Below, in pieces: positions 1-10,145 of a stretch of 64,000 nt of DNA (position 1 is its first letter; every line of letters starts with the position of its first letter). A program made the translations under genes and the position numbers. Below the pieces are notes generated by a model that saw only the letters and a list, made by a program, of their open reading frames with translations, was not told the DNA's origin and did not search any database. Origin of the DNA: Streblospio benedicti (taxonomy: Eukaryota; Annelida; Polychaeta; Spionida; Spionidae); NCBI GenBank assembly GCA_019095985.1, contig CM032669.1, forward strand, positions 4,323,788-4,387,787, given 5' to 3'.

Positions 1-580
1 TAAAACACAGATGCAAAACACTTACAAAACACAGATGATACACGGATTGTCCACGTACAGTCACATTCACATGCTATTATCGTTGCAAAGTACTGAAAAA
101 AACCCAGCACAGATGAACAGCGGACATATAGGGGATTGCAAGGACGTTTTACGGACAATGTACGTTTGTATCACGGTAATATCGCGTACAGTCCACGTAC
201 GATATGAAAATCCATCCACGCAAATACTTTTGAACATTTCCAAAAGGATTAGCTTGGACATCTCGGCCCATAAAATCCCTCCACGTAATGTGCCGTATAA
301 GAATGGACGAGACACTGATGGGCGGCGTATCTACAGGATGAACCGTGTGCGACAAAAATCAATACATGCATGTTTCATACGTTTTTTCTATGTGACAGTG
401 ACTTTACATAAATAACTTTGAAACTCTTATTGATTCTTATGCAATACACAGAGCAAGATGTTTCACTGAATATTGATCACTGCTGTAAATTCATTCTGCA
501 GTTTTCTCCTCAAATTCATGGAATTCCTTATCGTTAAGTAGGCCTATACAGCGTTTCAGTATATATAATAATCGTCCATA
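1..580. other. Non-coding stretch, nothing recognised
   Basis: I find no convincing exon, RNA gene or transposon end here. Both strands carry short open frames, but they overlap each other and match no family I know. The only visible texture is recurrence of words such as CCACGTA and CACGGA, which may mark a degraded repeat. Confidence 0.4.
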
Positions 581-690
581 AGTCAACATTGTTCTAGCGA
601 CGCCGAGTCCTTTGACCACTTTTGATCTAGTTGGAATTTGTGCAATAAAAATATTATTGTATTGTATTATTGTATTGTAACTGCACCCAT
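581..690 (+). mobile_element. LINE 3' end with TATTG tail
   Basis: The segment ends in an AATAAA-like stretch followed by repeated TATTG words near 655-680, the usual look of a non-LTR retrotransposon 3' end. The words TTCTAGCG and CACTTTTGATCTAGTT recur at about 34915-34960, so it is a dispersed family. No reverse transcriptase remains here. Confidence 0.5.
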
Positions 691-962
691 GGAGAGCACT
701 GTGATACCATCTAAATGATTCTCATTTAGAGCTCTCCTGTATCTCTGTTGTTATCATGTTCTGTGAGGTCAAAATTGGATCTCACTTTATGAAGCTTTCA
801 TTTTACATTTCACATTCAAAATGTTCATTCCATAGATTCTACATTGGAGACAGTCAGTTCAATTCATTAAGGTACATTGAATCATCTTCTATATTGGTTG
901 CATATAATCTATTATTGAATGGTACTTAACAGTGATTATATTAAGCCTGCAAGAACAAAGAA

Positions 963-1330
963 ATGACCTCAATCTCAGCTTTATGTTTAAGTCGTAGTGG
1001 TCTCATAACAGCTATGCCACCAGAAAACTTGTTTCCCCCAACAAGACCTGGTAGAACAGTTAGAGCGAGGGCCTTTTCAGCTCATCTCACTGTAAACTTA
1101 GTGAGTACCCACATTAGGAATAACTCCAAAACCTTTGTGGTGAATCAGTCAAAGAGTGAGCAATATGCCAACTCCTTCTTTGTGAGGACTCCTAGAGAAT
1201 GGAATGCTTTCTAGAGGAAGATATGGTACAAGCCGGGTGGGTCTATCAGTTCGGTCAGCGTAAGCGCAGCGACTAAGCAAGTCGCACTCCCTTCCATCCA
1301 TGTGCCTTTTGAGGACTCTGCCATTATTTA
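963..1330 (+). mobile_element. LINE ORF2 C-terminal fragment
   Basis: The frame at 963-1214 ends in residues ANSFFVRTPREWNAF, which resembles the conserved C-terminal 'NSFFxRTxxxWN' motif of CR1/L2/Jockey-type LINE polymerases. Only about 80 codons remain and neither the catalytic reverse transcriptase nor an endonuclease is present, so this is a dead 5'-truncated copy. The assignment rests on one motif; the clade cannot be fixed from this much sequence. Confidence 0.6.
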
Positions 1331-1811
1331 TACAGATACAGATATTTGTTTTCAAAATACACACGTTTTAACTGTAACTATTAAAACTGTGAACTGTAAC
1401 TGTAAAATATAAAGTCGTGAGAGCACAAATAGACTCATGACTATAAACCACCATATTTACATTTACGTTTAACTATTCAAGGAAACAATTTGTAACCAAG
1501 TACATTAGATGAATATCTTGCTCAAGTAGACACTTTTCAAGTATGTTCAAAATGATGTCAATTATTCCATTGGAAGTGTGATAAGATATAGTACTTCTGT
1601 GAAAGAAGTTGCCCAAGATTACGCCCAATGTAAGTAAGACAGTAAGACGCAGGTATAGGTGTGCATGTCTCACGTGCCTAGATGACTGCTTCATAATAAT
1701 CGGTAGCATAAGTAGGCTATGACAGTGATTGAGGCTGCAAGGCTAGTAGGCTAATAATAGTATCAAGGCGGGAAAGTACCATTGCGTAAGATTGATACAG
1801 GTGCAAACCAA
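1331..1811. other. Non-coding stretch, nothing recognised
   Basis: AT-rich sequence between a LINE remnant and the first P-family element. Short open frames only. No splice-flanked coding segment or repeat end was recognised. Confidence 0.4.
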
Positions 1812-3045
1812 ACAAGTAGTCGTCGGGAACGCCGTAAATCTCCCCTTCCCCGATCAGGCCATTTTTGAAAAGTAGGCCAAAGTACTCAAGTATCAAATCA
1901 CATGAGGAGAGTGACATGGCCAAAGTACTCAAATATCAAATCACATGATGAGAGTGACATAGTCATACAAAATGTAAAGTTTGGTGATGATAGGTAATAA
2001 AGTCTTCCCGGGAGACAGATAAACACAAATTCGTAATAATTTGTTTTTAAAACACATCGTAATTTCATCAAAAGTAGGCCAAAGTACACCAAAATCTAGT
2101 CAGCTCTGGAGAGTGGTACAACGAAGCTAGATATGAAGTTTGGTAACCATAGGTCAAATACTTCTTCCTGTAGAGTGGTAACAAGGTTTATTACGTAATG
2201 CTCGTAAGTTCAAAAGTTACAAAGTACAAAGTACAAAGTACAAAGTACACCAATATCAAATCACGTGAGGAGAATGATATAGACATACCAAATGTCAAGT
2301 TTGGTGATGACAAGTCATAAACTGTTCCCAGGAGACAGATAAATATAATTACATAATAATTTGTTTTTAAAAACCCATCGTAACTTCATCAAAAGTAGGC
2401 CAAAGTACACCAAAATCTAATCAGCTCTGGAGAGTAGCACAACGAAGCTAAATATGAAGTTTGGTGACAACAGGTCAAATACTTCTCCCTGTAGAGTGTT
2501 AACAAGGTTTATTACGTAACGCTCGTAAGTTCAAAAGTAGGCCAAAGTACACCATTATCAAATCACGTGAGGATAGTGATATAGACATACCAAATGTCAA
2601 GTTTGGTGATGATACTTCATAAACTGTTCCCAGGAGACAGATAAACACAATTATGTTATATTTTGTTTTTAAAAACACATCGTAACCTCATCAAAAGTAG
2701 GCCAAAGTACACCAAAATCTATTCAGCTCTGGAGAGTAGTACAACAAAGCTAAATATGAAGTTTGGCGACCATAGGTGAAATACTTCTCCCTGTAGCATG
2801 GTAAGAAACTTTATTGCATAAAGCTCGTAAGTTCGTCAAAAGTAGGCCAAAGTACAAACAAAAGTTTTTGAGAGGTAATTTTTTCCTCAAACAAGACATA
2901 TTCAATTTGCAAATCAATAGCTCAAGTAGTCTTCGAGTTATCAGCCTGTTTATTTCGGACACACGCACGCACGCATGGCCAGACAGACAGACAGACAGAA
3001 GCAAAGCAAGAAATCCCCCTTCAGACTTCGTCCGCGGAGATTTAA
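1812..3045 (+). mobile_element. P-family hairpin-ended element, apparently complete
   Basis: The element starts with a GC-rich 5' module (AGTAGTCGTCGGGAACGCC, then a stretch with TAAATCTCCCC). About seven tandem core units follow, each opening with GTAGGCCAAAGTA. It ends in a tail from about 2837 that carries repeated ACAG words, closing with a hairpin at 3010-3045 (CAGACTTCGTCC core) and GGAGATTTAA. Core units alternate between two subtypes, seen at 2062, 2211, 2390, 2531, 2692 and 2837. There is no coding capacity. The layout (5' module, tandem core of about 150 bp, 3' hairpin) resembles non-autonomous Helitron/Helentron-like 'pearl' elements of bivalves; that class is inferred. Confidence 0.7.
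2211..2252 (+). repeat. ACAAAGT microrepeat inside a P core unit
   Basis: Four to five tandem copies of the 7-mer ACAAAGT expand the normally single GGCCAAAGTACACC start of a core unit. The expansion lengthens that unit to about 179 bp and is not present in other units of the window. Confidence 0.75.
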
Positions 3046-3060
3046 ATATGTGTACTGTGT

Positions 3061-3110
3061 CAAGGGAGATTGGTGCAGTGGTTAGCACGTCAGCCCATGA
3101 CATATATATA
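3061..3110 (+). mobile_element. tRNA-derived SINE head fragment
   Basis: The words GTGCAGTGGTTAGCACGTCA resemble a tRNA D-arm and A box and match the head of a better copy at about 20921-21012 on the minus strand. The copy breaks off in a TA microsatellite and its B box is absent. Confidence 0.55.
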
Positions 3111-3239
3111 TATATAAAAATAACTTTACATAGCCTACCCGATTATTTCACACTAATACTATAGTTAGATTGTTAAATGGCAATAAATGAAGAATATTAT
3201 CATAAAAGTTTATAATTTTGAATTCAATGATACAATAAT

Positions 3240-3312
3240 GTATTTCACCAATTGTATCTTGCTCCTAGAGGGCACCTAAATGCAAATAAAATTATGCTGA
3301 TTCTGATTCTGT
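3240..3312 (+). mobile_element. LINE 3' tail with GATTCT repeats
   Basis: An AATAAA-like word is followed by ATGCTGATTCTGATTCTG. Such short tandem tails terminate CR1/L2-type LINEs. No coding sequence remains. Confidence 0.45.
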
Positions 3313-3321
3313 ATTTATATT

Positions 3322-3356
3322 ATAAGGGTCCTAATATCGATCACCTGCATGTGTAA
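3322..3356 (+). repeat. Start-like motif of a Helitron-like family
   Basis: ATAAGGGTCCTAATATCGAT followed by CACCTGCATGTG matches the start-like motif at 14649-14690 and, more loosely, that at 23178-23208. Here it is a lone fragment with its hairpin's left arm missing. Confidence 0.5.
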
Positions 3357-3364
3357 ATTAGGGG

Positions 3365-3990
3365 GCCCTCGGGTAGTGATTTTGCTACTCAAGTACTCGC
3401 CCACCTGTACTCTCCTCGTACTCGAGTACTCGGTCATGAATATGTTCCCTGTAAAAGGGGTCGGAGGAGACAGGGGTGGTCAAATGTAGGATCATGAATG
3501 GCTATGCACTATAATAGAAGGTATTTACGAAATACCTTGTAGAACAACATCTTCCATCACTTTGGGTAGAAGTTGTATATCGTAATCCATTAGTCATATT
3601 ATAATATTTCGAAAAATCATCATTTAATATCTTTTGTACAAATAATAAAGCTATTTTTGCAATAATTTTAACATCAAAACACATGCTTTGTTAATGACGC
3701 ACGTGACGTTATAAAAACAAAGCCAAATCAGTCTCGATCAACAAGTCCCTGTGGTGGTGTGCGCGCACAAAATAAAGTACAGTGCTATCAAGGCTACAAT
3801 ACATGTGTAGAAAGATGGTTCAGATAGTTAGTCCAATTTCGAGTACATGCATGATCTTCCTTGCACACGTCCGAAAAATGTGAATATAGCAAAGCATCCT
3901 CGAGTACTCGAGTACAAGACTTGTACTCGAGTATTGGCCATATTCTACTCGAGCTCGAGTACTCGAGGTACTCGTGGGGAACCCAGTGTA
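3365..3990. mobile_element. hAT-like element rich in CGAGTACTCG palindromes
   Basis: Clusters of the palindromic word ACTCGAGTACTCG occur at about 3380-3435 and 3897-3980, in opposite orientation around 450 bp of unremarkable AT-rich DNA. The right edge reads CTCGTGGGGAACCCAGTG; its complement resembles the CAGGGTTCCCC-type ends of some hAT elements. I could not pin a target-site duplication, so the ends are approximate. No transposase is encoded. Confidence 0.45.
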
Positions 3991-4040
3991 AATTTACCTT
4001 TCAAATTACATGTAAGTAAGAGGTGCCCTGGTCAATAACG

Positions 4041-4285
4041 AAACATGTTATCTTGTCTTTTCTTTCTTTTGCTGTTCACTATTCAAAAAAAAAAAAAAAA
4101 AAAACTTCATTTACATATCTTTAACATGTTTCGAGTCAACAGACTCCTTTTCAAATTTGAAAAGAAGTCTGTTGACTCGAAACATGTTAAATAAAGATAT
4201 TTAAATGAAAAGTTTTTTTTTTTTTGTTTTTTGTTTTTTTTGGGGAATAGTTAACAGCAAAAGAATGAAAAAGACAAAACAACAT
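4041..4285. repeat. Long, nearly loopless palindrome
   Basis: Two arms of roughly 115-130 bp meet at 4155/4156 (CTTTTCAAATTTGAAAAG). The left arm passes from the TCTTTTGCTGTTCACTATTC region through an A-run to the centre. The right arm returns through a T-run to GAATAGTTAACAGCAAAAGA. Differences are few and mostly in the homopolymer runs. It may be a fold-back element or a head-to-head duplication. Confidence 0.8.
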
Positions 4286-4660
4286 GAATCCATATGCCGT
4301 ATACCAAGTTACTAGAATACTTTATAATAATGAAACAGGTTCAATTAATACAAAATGTTTTAGATGCACCCCTGGAAAGGGCCAATTTAATAGGGTCATG
4401 ATTCCACCAATATTATATGATGAAAGCCATATTTAATCAGATGTTTTATACATTGACCTATGGACCTCTGGGTGTCCCAGGGGAATGATTCAAATATGAT
4501 ATCATAATGTGACAGCCAAATAAGTTGTCCATAAGTGTCAAATGATATATGAAGAAGCATTTATTCCAATTTTTGGGGGTTGGGTCAATTTGCCACCCAG
4601 GGCCACGATGATTCAAATATAGTTCTGGGGTCACATGCTATTTCACAGCTAACTCTAGAA
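4286..4660. other. Non-coding stretch, nothing recognised
   Basis: AT-rich sequence with no supported exon or transposon end. GGGCCA(C/T)GATTCAAATATAG occurs near 4600 and again near 17130, hinting at a further dispersed repeat. Confidence 0.35.
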
Positions 4661-5012
4661 ACAAGTAGTCGTCGGGAACGCCGTATATCTCCCCTTCCCC
4701 GATCAGGCCCTTTTAGGTCAATCAATCTTGAAATTAGTAACTCAAATTCATCGTACATACATGTATAAAGAATATCGTAGAGACAACACATCTAATCAGA
4801 ATGAAAATAAAAACCCATCGTATTTAAACTTCATCAAAAGTGGGCTAAAGTACACCAAAATCTAAATTCGTAATAATTTACTTCTAAAACCACATTGTAT
4901 TTTCATCAAAAGTAGGGCAAGGTACACCAAATTTTAATCAGGTTTGAGGAGTAAGTACAAGGAAGCTAAATGTGAAATTTGGTGATAATAGGTGGAATGC
5001 TTCTCCCTGTGT
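4661..5012 (+). mobile_element. P-family element, short variant
   Basis: The 5' module AGTAGTCGTCGGGAACGCC is followed by GATCAGGCCCTTTTAGGTCA, a variant shared with copies at 26680, 43840 and, in reverse, 63900. Two diverged core units and no 3' hairpin tail follow. It is therefore a truncated or deleted copy. Confidence 0.65.
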
Positions 5013-5439
5013 TCATGATTCTGCATGCACTAAAATATCTGATCCTACACAGATAAGGGAATAATATAAGATTTCCCCACAAAAATTTGAACATTCTGCC
5101 ATGTTTGCCTCAAGCTGCTCAGAAACCAGAGCAGTGGGGTCACGTGTAAAAAGTAGGTACAAAATTCGTTCACAAGGCTGGCAACATGTTTGATGGATAT
5201 TTCTTTCAAAATGTAGAATATTATGAGCTTGAGGTGCGGAAATCAGAATCTGCATTGAATTTTATATCTCCCACATTTTTTGACTGTTCAGTAAACAATA
5301 CTATTAGTTTAAATTGTTTCTTGACTATACCTAACGACTGTCCACATGACGTTCATAACGCTATCGCTTCAATGATTGACAATAATGCATGCAACAGTGA
5401 CCTAATTGTTGATTGGGGGTAAACTTGCATCAACCAATC
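5013..5439. other. Open frame of unknown meaning
   Basis: A plus-strand frame at 5186-5422 reads through 78 codons and overlaps minus frames. I recognise no domain, and no splice sites or start context favour it. I do not call it a gene. Confidence 0.3.
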
Positions 5440-5712
5440 GAATCGCCGAATATTCAAAAGCGTCCAATAGGGGCTAAGGAAAGTAAACTGACGGTGCAAA
5501 TCTTGGCGATCGTGACGGACAACCTGAGTATAACCTAGATCAGGAGAAAAAGGACAGGAATTTGACCTCCATAACCTTGAGGTCTCCACCACTAAGAAGA
5601 GAGTATGAGAGGGTGTGACCACAGAGAACTCCCACGCAAGTATGTAACTAATATCACGTTGTAACCACATGTCAGTATAATAAATGAATTTTGACTTGAC
5701 TTGACTTGACCC
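5440..5712 (+). mobile_element. LINE 3' end with TTGAC tail
   Basis: An AT-rich 3' untranslated-like segment ends in AATAAATGAATTT followed by three to four TTGAC repeats at about 5690-5712, characteristic of CR1/L2-type LINE tails. Upstream frames are broken and no catalytic motif is visible. Confidence 0.55.
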
Positions 5713-6021
5713 ATATGAGCCAAAAACATCATTTTGCACAGGGAAACCGATGCAAAATAATCAAGAGCCACACTACCAAAATGTTCAGCAGCCTTAAGCT
5801 CAATAATAATAACACGATATTGATTTTTTGCAACACTGCAAAGCGTTGCCTTTACCTACAATAATAATCCAATTTGTACTCAACCAAGTTGAAATGTACT
5901 TGCTCATGTTTCACAACCTGTCAGGTTGTTTCTTGAGAGAAGAATGGAAGCTTCTACTGCTACCACCACCTGGTGTTGTGGCCAGAACTTTGGTCCAAAA
6001 GACTCTAAATATAAGCCCCTC

Positions 6022-6238
6022 ACCCTGTTGAAGTTGTAAATGTAAATGTAAATGTGGTGATTTATAGTCCTGATCCCAGTCTGGCTCTCATGATTAAACA
6101 ATTTACATCACGGAGCAGTGTGCAATCTGCTAGGGGCTAGGTTTGCTCAACACCTACCTCCAGACCCGACCGGGTATCGAACCAACGACCTTCTGGTCAT
6201 GAGTCCAACTCCCTAACCATTCAGCCACGGAAGCACAG
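6022..6238 (-). mobile_element. tRNA-derived SINE, full length
   Basis: Read on the minus strand it starts GCTTCCGTGGCTGAATGG (A-box-like), carries GGTTCGATACC (B box) about 45 bases on, then a body of about 110 bp, and ends in three to four ATTTAC repeats. That is the standard head, body and simple tail of a Pol III-driven SINE. A second copy lies at about 46088-46211. Confidence 0.8.
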
Positions 6239-6544
6239 TTGTTAGATGTTGAAAATGGCCTCCAACTGGCCTTGGAAAGCAAACTAAGTAACAAAGTGCC
6301 TTAAGTCAAATCACTTTGGTGTCACGTCATACAACATGGTTGCTTAAAGTATGAATGAAATAGGTTCATTAGTAAATGCTCTAGCTTGTCCAGAGACGTA
6401 TTTGGTTAGATACAAACAAAACAAACACAAGGCTTTGCTTCAGCAACTGAAGTGATGCAAATAAACACAGACTGGTGGTAAGGACTTCCACTATCACTTT
6501 GTTTCCATGGTTATCGAGTTACCCCCCATAGAATTACCCTATAC

Positions 6545-7210
6545 CAGAACCCTGCTCTAGTGATAAGTTTGCACCCACACCAACCGGGTTGCCCCGGTAC
6601 CCAGCACATTTAATTTGAAACCCGCACCTGCATGTTTAACAAAAATTGAGCCTGCACCGACAGATATCAATGGACAACCCGTACAAACCAATATAAAGCC
6701 TGCACACACTAAAGCCGGCATATTTCATAAATATTTACAATTTCTGTTTAAACATACAGTAAATACAGTTATCACATATTTTAACCAATGTTACCGAGCT
6801 ATTGGCATTAACATGAATTAACTCCACCCATAATGAATGTGAGTAACAAGGAATGCTTTTCTGGGAGTTTCTATAAAGGAAACATGTTTGCCATATGATC
6901 TAGTGTGAATCGCAAAGAAATTCAGTTTGAAAACATCCAGATAAACTTTTACTATAAAGAATATAAAGCCAATCATGTTTCTGTTTGCAATATCAATATA
7001 ATGAAAGATATTTACAGCATTTTTTTAACATGGTGCATATGCATACGCAATAACAATCTGTAAACCTGGAAAAGATACTAGAAAATTGTAACAAGTAGAA
7101 CATGCAGGTTTCTTTGCTGCTTCTCTTCATGATTTTAAGCCAGCAAAGAGCCTAAATATTTTGAGGATTAAACCCACAGTATAAGTGACAATTCAGCAAG
7201 CCAATTTCCA
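6545..7210 (+). repeat. About 650-bp direct repeat, copy 1
   Basis: This block aligns over its length with 8665-9300, sharing long words such as TCAATTTGAAAACATCCAGA-type sequence and TATTTTGAGGATTAAA, at an identity I judge to be near 80-85%. It has no coding sequence. The copies are 1.45 kb apart in the same orientation. Confidence 0.75.
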
Positions 7211-8664
7211 CGTACAAAACGCAGGGCACGTGCAGGGCTCTGGATCCTTATGAAGTGTGACAAGGTGGGAGGTTTTAAACCTAACTGGTGCAGTTATACA
7301 GGGCAACCTACTCTGGCAATCCATTTAAGAGGGCTGCTCGCCAGTGACCTATTACTAGCAGGGATTTTTGTCACACTCTCCCCCAGTTTTCACTTGACAA
7401 GGTCGTCCACTTGTACGGGACTAACTTGTACAATGAAAACTCACCCCGTAAAATATCCATGTGTTATCCATGCGATGTTCTTGTGATGTCGATCATCTCA
7501 GTCAGTAGTGGCTCCTATAAGTCACACCCACCAGAGTAGACATCTGGAGTTGGCTTCAGCTGAAAAGAAAGAGTAGTGATCCCTAGGTCTCTGTCTGAAA
7601 GAAAGTAGGATTATAAAAACATTTCACATAAAATCAACACAACCATAGGAAGCTTTCAAAGTCACCAACTTCAAGCCACGGCCCACTAATAAGTCTCACA
7701 ACTGTCTTCGGGTTCACCCGTTTGGAACCCGGACCGCGTGGGAGTTACTACTCAACCAAGCTCGGCCACAGACTGAAGTCTTATCCGAGACGCTAACTCA
7801 GTGAGTTCCACTTGTACTATTTCCTAGAAATGTATGGTTTAGTGGACCGAATTCGAACTACATTCACTGATACTTAGACTACTGTAACTAGCTGAGAAAT
7901 GCTGAAAAGCATTCAGTGAATTGCCCGTATAATATCTCACTTGAGGCCTAAAAAAAGCTGAAAAGCCTGAGCCTTTCACATCCAGACAACATGATGTGCA
8001 AGGTATTTACTCAATTGTTCGATAGTAAGGTTACAGGTTGCCAATCTCCGCACCCAAGTACTGGCTCGACTTGCTCAACATTGAGTGTTCCTGTGGCTGG
8101 CCACCGAGTTACTAGGTTTCAGGATGGCAAAATTCCTACACCAGTACTTGCTTGTTCCTCATTTGACCAAAGCTTTCTATGCCTGGCATTTGAAATTGAC
8201 TTGGTCTTCAGTCCTCGGACAATTCATTTTCGACTCACTAGGAGACCGGACTGTTGCTGGTGTCAATACTAGGTGGGAGCTACAGACTGGTATGGTTAGC
8301 AACTATCCGTTTTCCGTAGTTGATTCCAGTAGGTACTAACTACAAGTGATTCCAACAATCTACAGCAGTTGGTTTCCAGACTGCAGATACCACTCGTAGC
8401 CTTGCAGCTCAATAATTTCCATATCAAGGGAATCTTCTTTGGCCAAGGCCTGGTATCCTGGTCACGGTACCAAGGCAGAAGCTGGTCACAGATAGATATA
8501 AACGGCCCAACTCCACCAGAGTTTGGTTGTCTACCCTATGCCTGCTCAGTACGGAATCTAAGCTCGAAGTGTCACTAGTCCGCTTGCTATGCTTAGTACT
8601 GAAGTGTATCAAAGCATGTCTAATACTATACAGGCCTAGGAAACAACACACTACGTAGTCTGGA
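7211..8664. other. Spacer between direct repeats, nothing recognised
   Basis: This stretch is somewhat richer in GC than its surroundings and contains several short open frames (7250-7486, 7991-8339, minus 8424-8837). None shows a known domain, and frames on both strands overlap. It may be the interior of a decayed transposon of which the flanking repeats are part. Confidence 0.35.
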
Positions 8665-9300
8665 GCCCTGGTAATAAGTTTGCACCAACACCCGCCCCGC
8701 ACATTTAATGTGAAAGCCGCACTCAAGCACACACCGGCATGTTTAACAAAAATTGAGACTGCACCCACAGATATTAATGGACAATCAACAAACCCCACAA
8801 AAGCCCGCACTAAACCTGCATATTTTATAAATATCAATAGTAATGTTTAACAATAAAGTAAATACATTTATCACACATTTTAACCACAGGTACAGAGCTA
8901 TTAGCATTTACATGAATGAACTCTACCCATAATCAACGTGAGTATTAAACAAGGAATACTTCTCAGGGAGTTTCTGTAAAGGAAACATGTGTGCCTATGA
9001 TCTTGTGTGAATTGCAAAGTGATTCAATTTGAAAACATCCAGATGAACTATTACTATACAGATTATATAGCAAATCATGTTCATGTTTGCAATATCGACA
9101 TAATGAAACACATCTACTGCATTTTTTTAACAGAAGAGATACATACACAATTACAATCTGTAAAGCTCGAAAAGATGCTAGAAAATTGTAACAAGTAGGA
9201 CATCCAGGTTTCTTAGCGGGTTCTCTTCATGATTTTAAGCCCACAATGCAAAATATTTTGAGGATTAAATCCTGTACCCGCGGTATAAGTGACAATGCAG
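8665..9300 (+). repeat. About 650-bp direct repeat, copy 2
   Basis: Second copy of the block at 6545-7210 in the same orientation. Its 3' part (TTTTAAGC to TATTTTGAGGATTAAA) is repeated once more at 9336-9420 as a short third copy, so the end of the unit has itself been tandemly duplicated. Confidence 0.75.
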
Positions 9301-9513
9301 CCCACAGATTTCCAGGCTGCGGGGCCTCATGGGGTTTCTTTGCTGCTTCTCTTCTTGATTTTAAGGCTGCAAAGAGCTCGTGATACAAAATATTTTGAGG
9401 ATTAAACCAAGTATCCGCACTCACACCTGCAGAAGTACTCACAACATTATTTCATTTAAATATAGTCTTCTTTTTAAAATGATTAATGATTTATTGGACT
9501 TATCATTATATGT

Positions 9514-10145
9514 AACAAGTAGTCGTCCGGAACGCCGTAAATCTCCCCTTCCCCGATCAGGCCATTTCCCTGATCGGGTCATTTTTGAAAAGTAGGCCAA
9601 AGTACTCAAATATCAAATCACCTGAGGAGAGTGATATAGTCCTACAAAAGTTTGGTGATAATAGGTAATAAAGTCTTCCCAGGAGAGAGATAAACACAAA
9701 TTCGTAATAATTTGTTTTTAAAACACATCATAATTTCCTCACAAGAAGGCCAAAGTACACCAAAATCTAATCAGCTCTGGAGAGTAGTACAACGAAGCAA
9801 GATATGAGGTTTGGTGACGATAGGTCAAATACTTCTCCCTGTAGAGTGGTAACAAGGTTTATTACGTAACGCTGATAAGGTTGTAAAAAGTAGGCCAAAG
9901 TACACCAACATCGATACAACTGTGGAGACTAGTATAGTGAACATAACTTTAAAGTTTAATGACCATAGGTGAAATACTTATCCCAGTGCATTGGTAACAA
10001 TAGTTTTATGTGAATATTTCATAAATCTTTTAACAGTAGGCCAAAGTACACCAATGTCAAAGCACATGAGAGTGATATAGACATACCAAATGTCAAGTTT
10101 GGTGAAGTCAAAAACTGATCCCAGGAGAGATAAACACAAATTTGT
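9514..10145 (+). mobile_element. P-family element without 3' tail
   Basis: Begins with the 5' module and a doubled GATCAGG segment, then runs through about four core units. It stops where the next copy begins at 10146, so either it lost its tail or the next element inserted into it. One unit belongs to the third core subtype, marked by TGTAAAGTTTAATGACCATAGG-like sequence. Confidence 0.7.

Noticed and set aside
2814-3164. Open frames in P-family tails with recurring residues such as SEGRFLALLLSVC
   Set aside because: They recur only where the same repeat tail recurs, run across repeat junctions, and exist on both strands. They are repeat-borne frames, not genes.
7991-8837. Overlapping plus and minus frames of 84 to 137 codons
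   Set aside because: No domain, no splice context, and frames on both strands compete. The slightly higher GC content is enough to keep frames open by chance.
6545-9300. Direct repeats read as the long terminal repeats of an LTR-type element
   Set aside because: No primer-binding site, polypurine tract, coding remnant or target duplication is evident, and the repeat end is itself triplicated. I leave it as a direct repeat.
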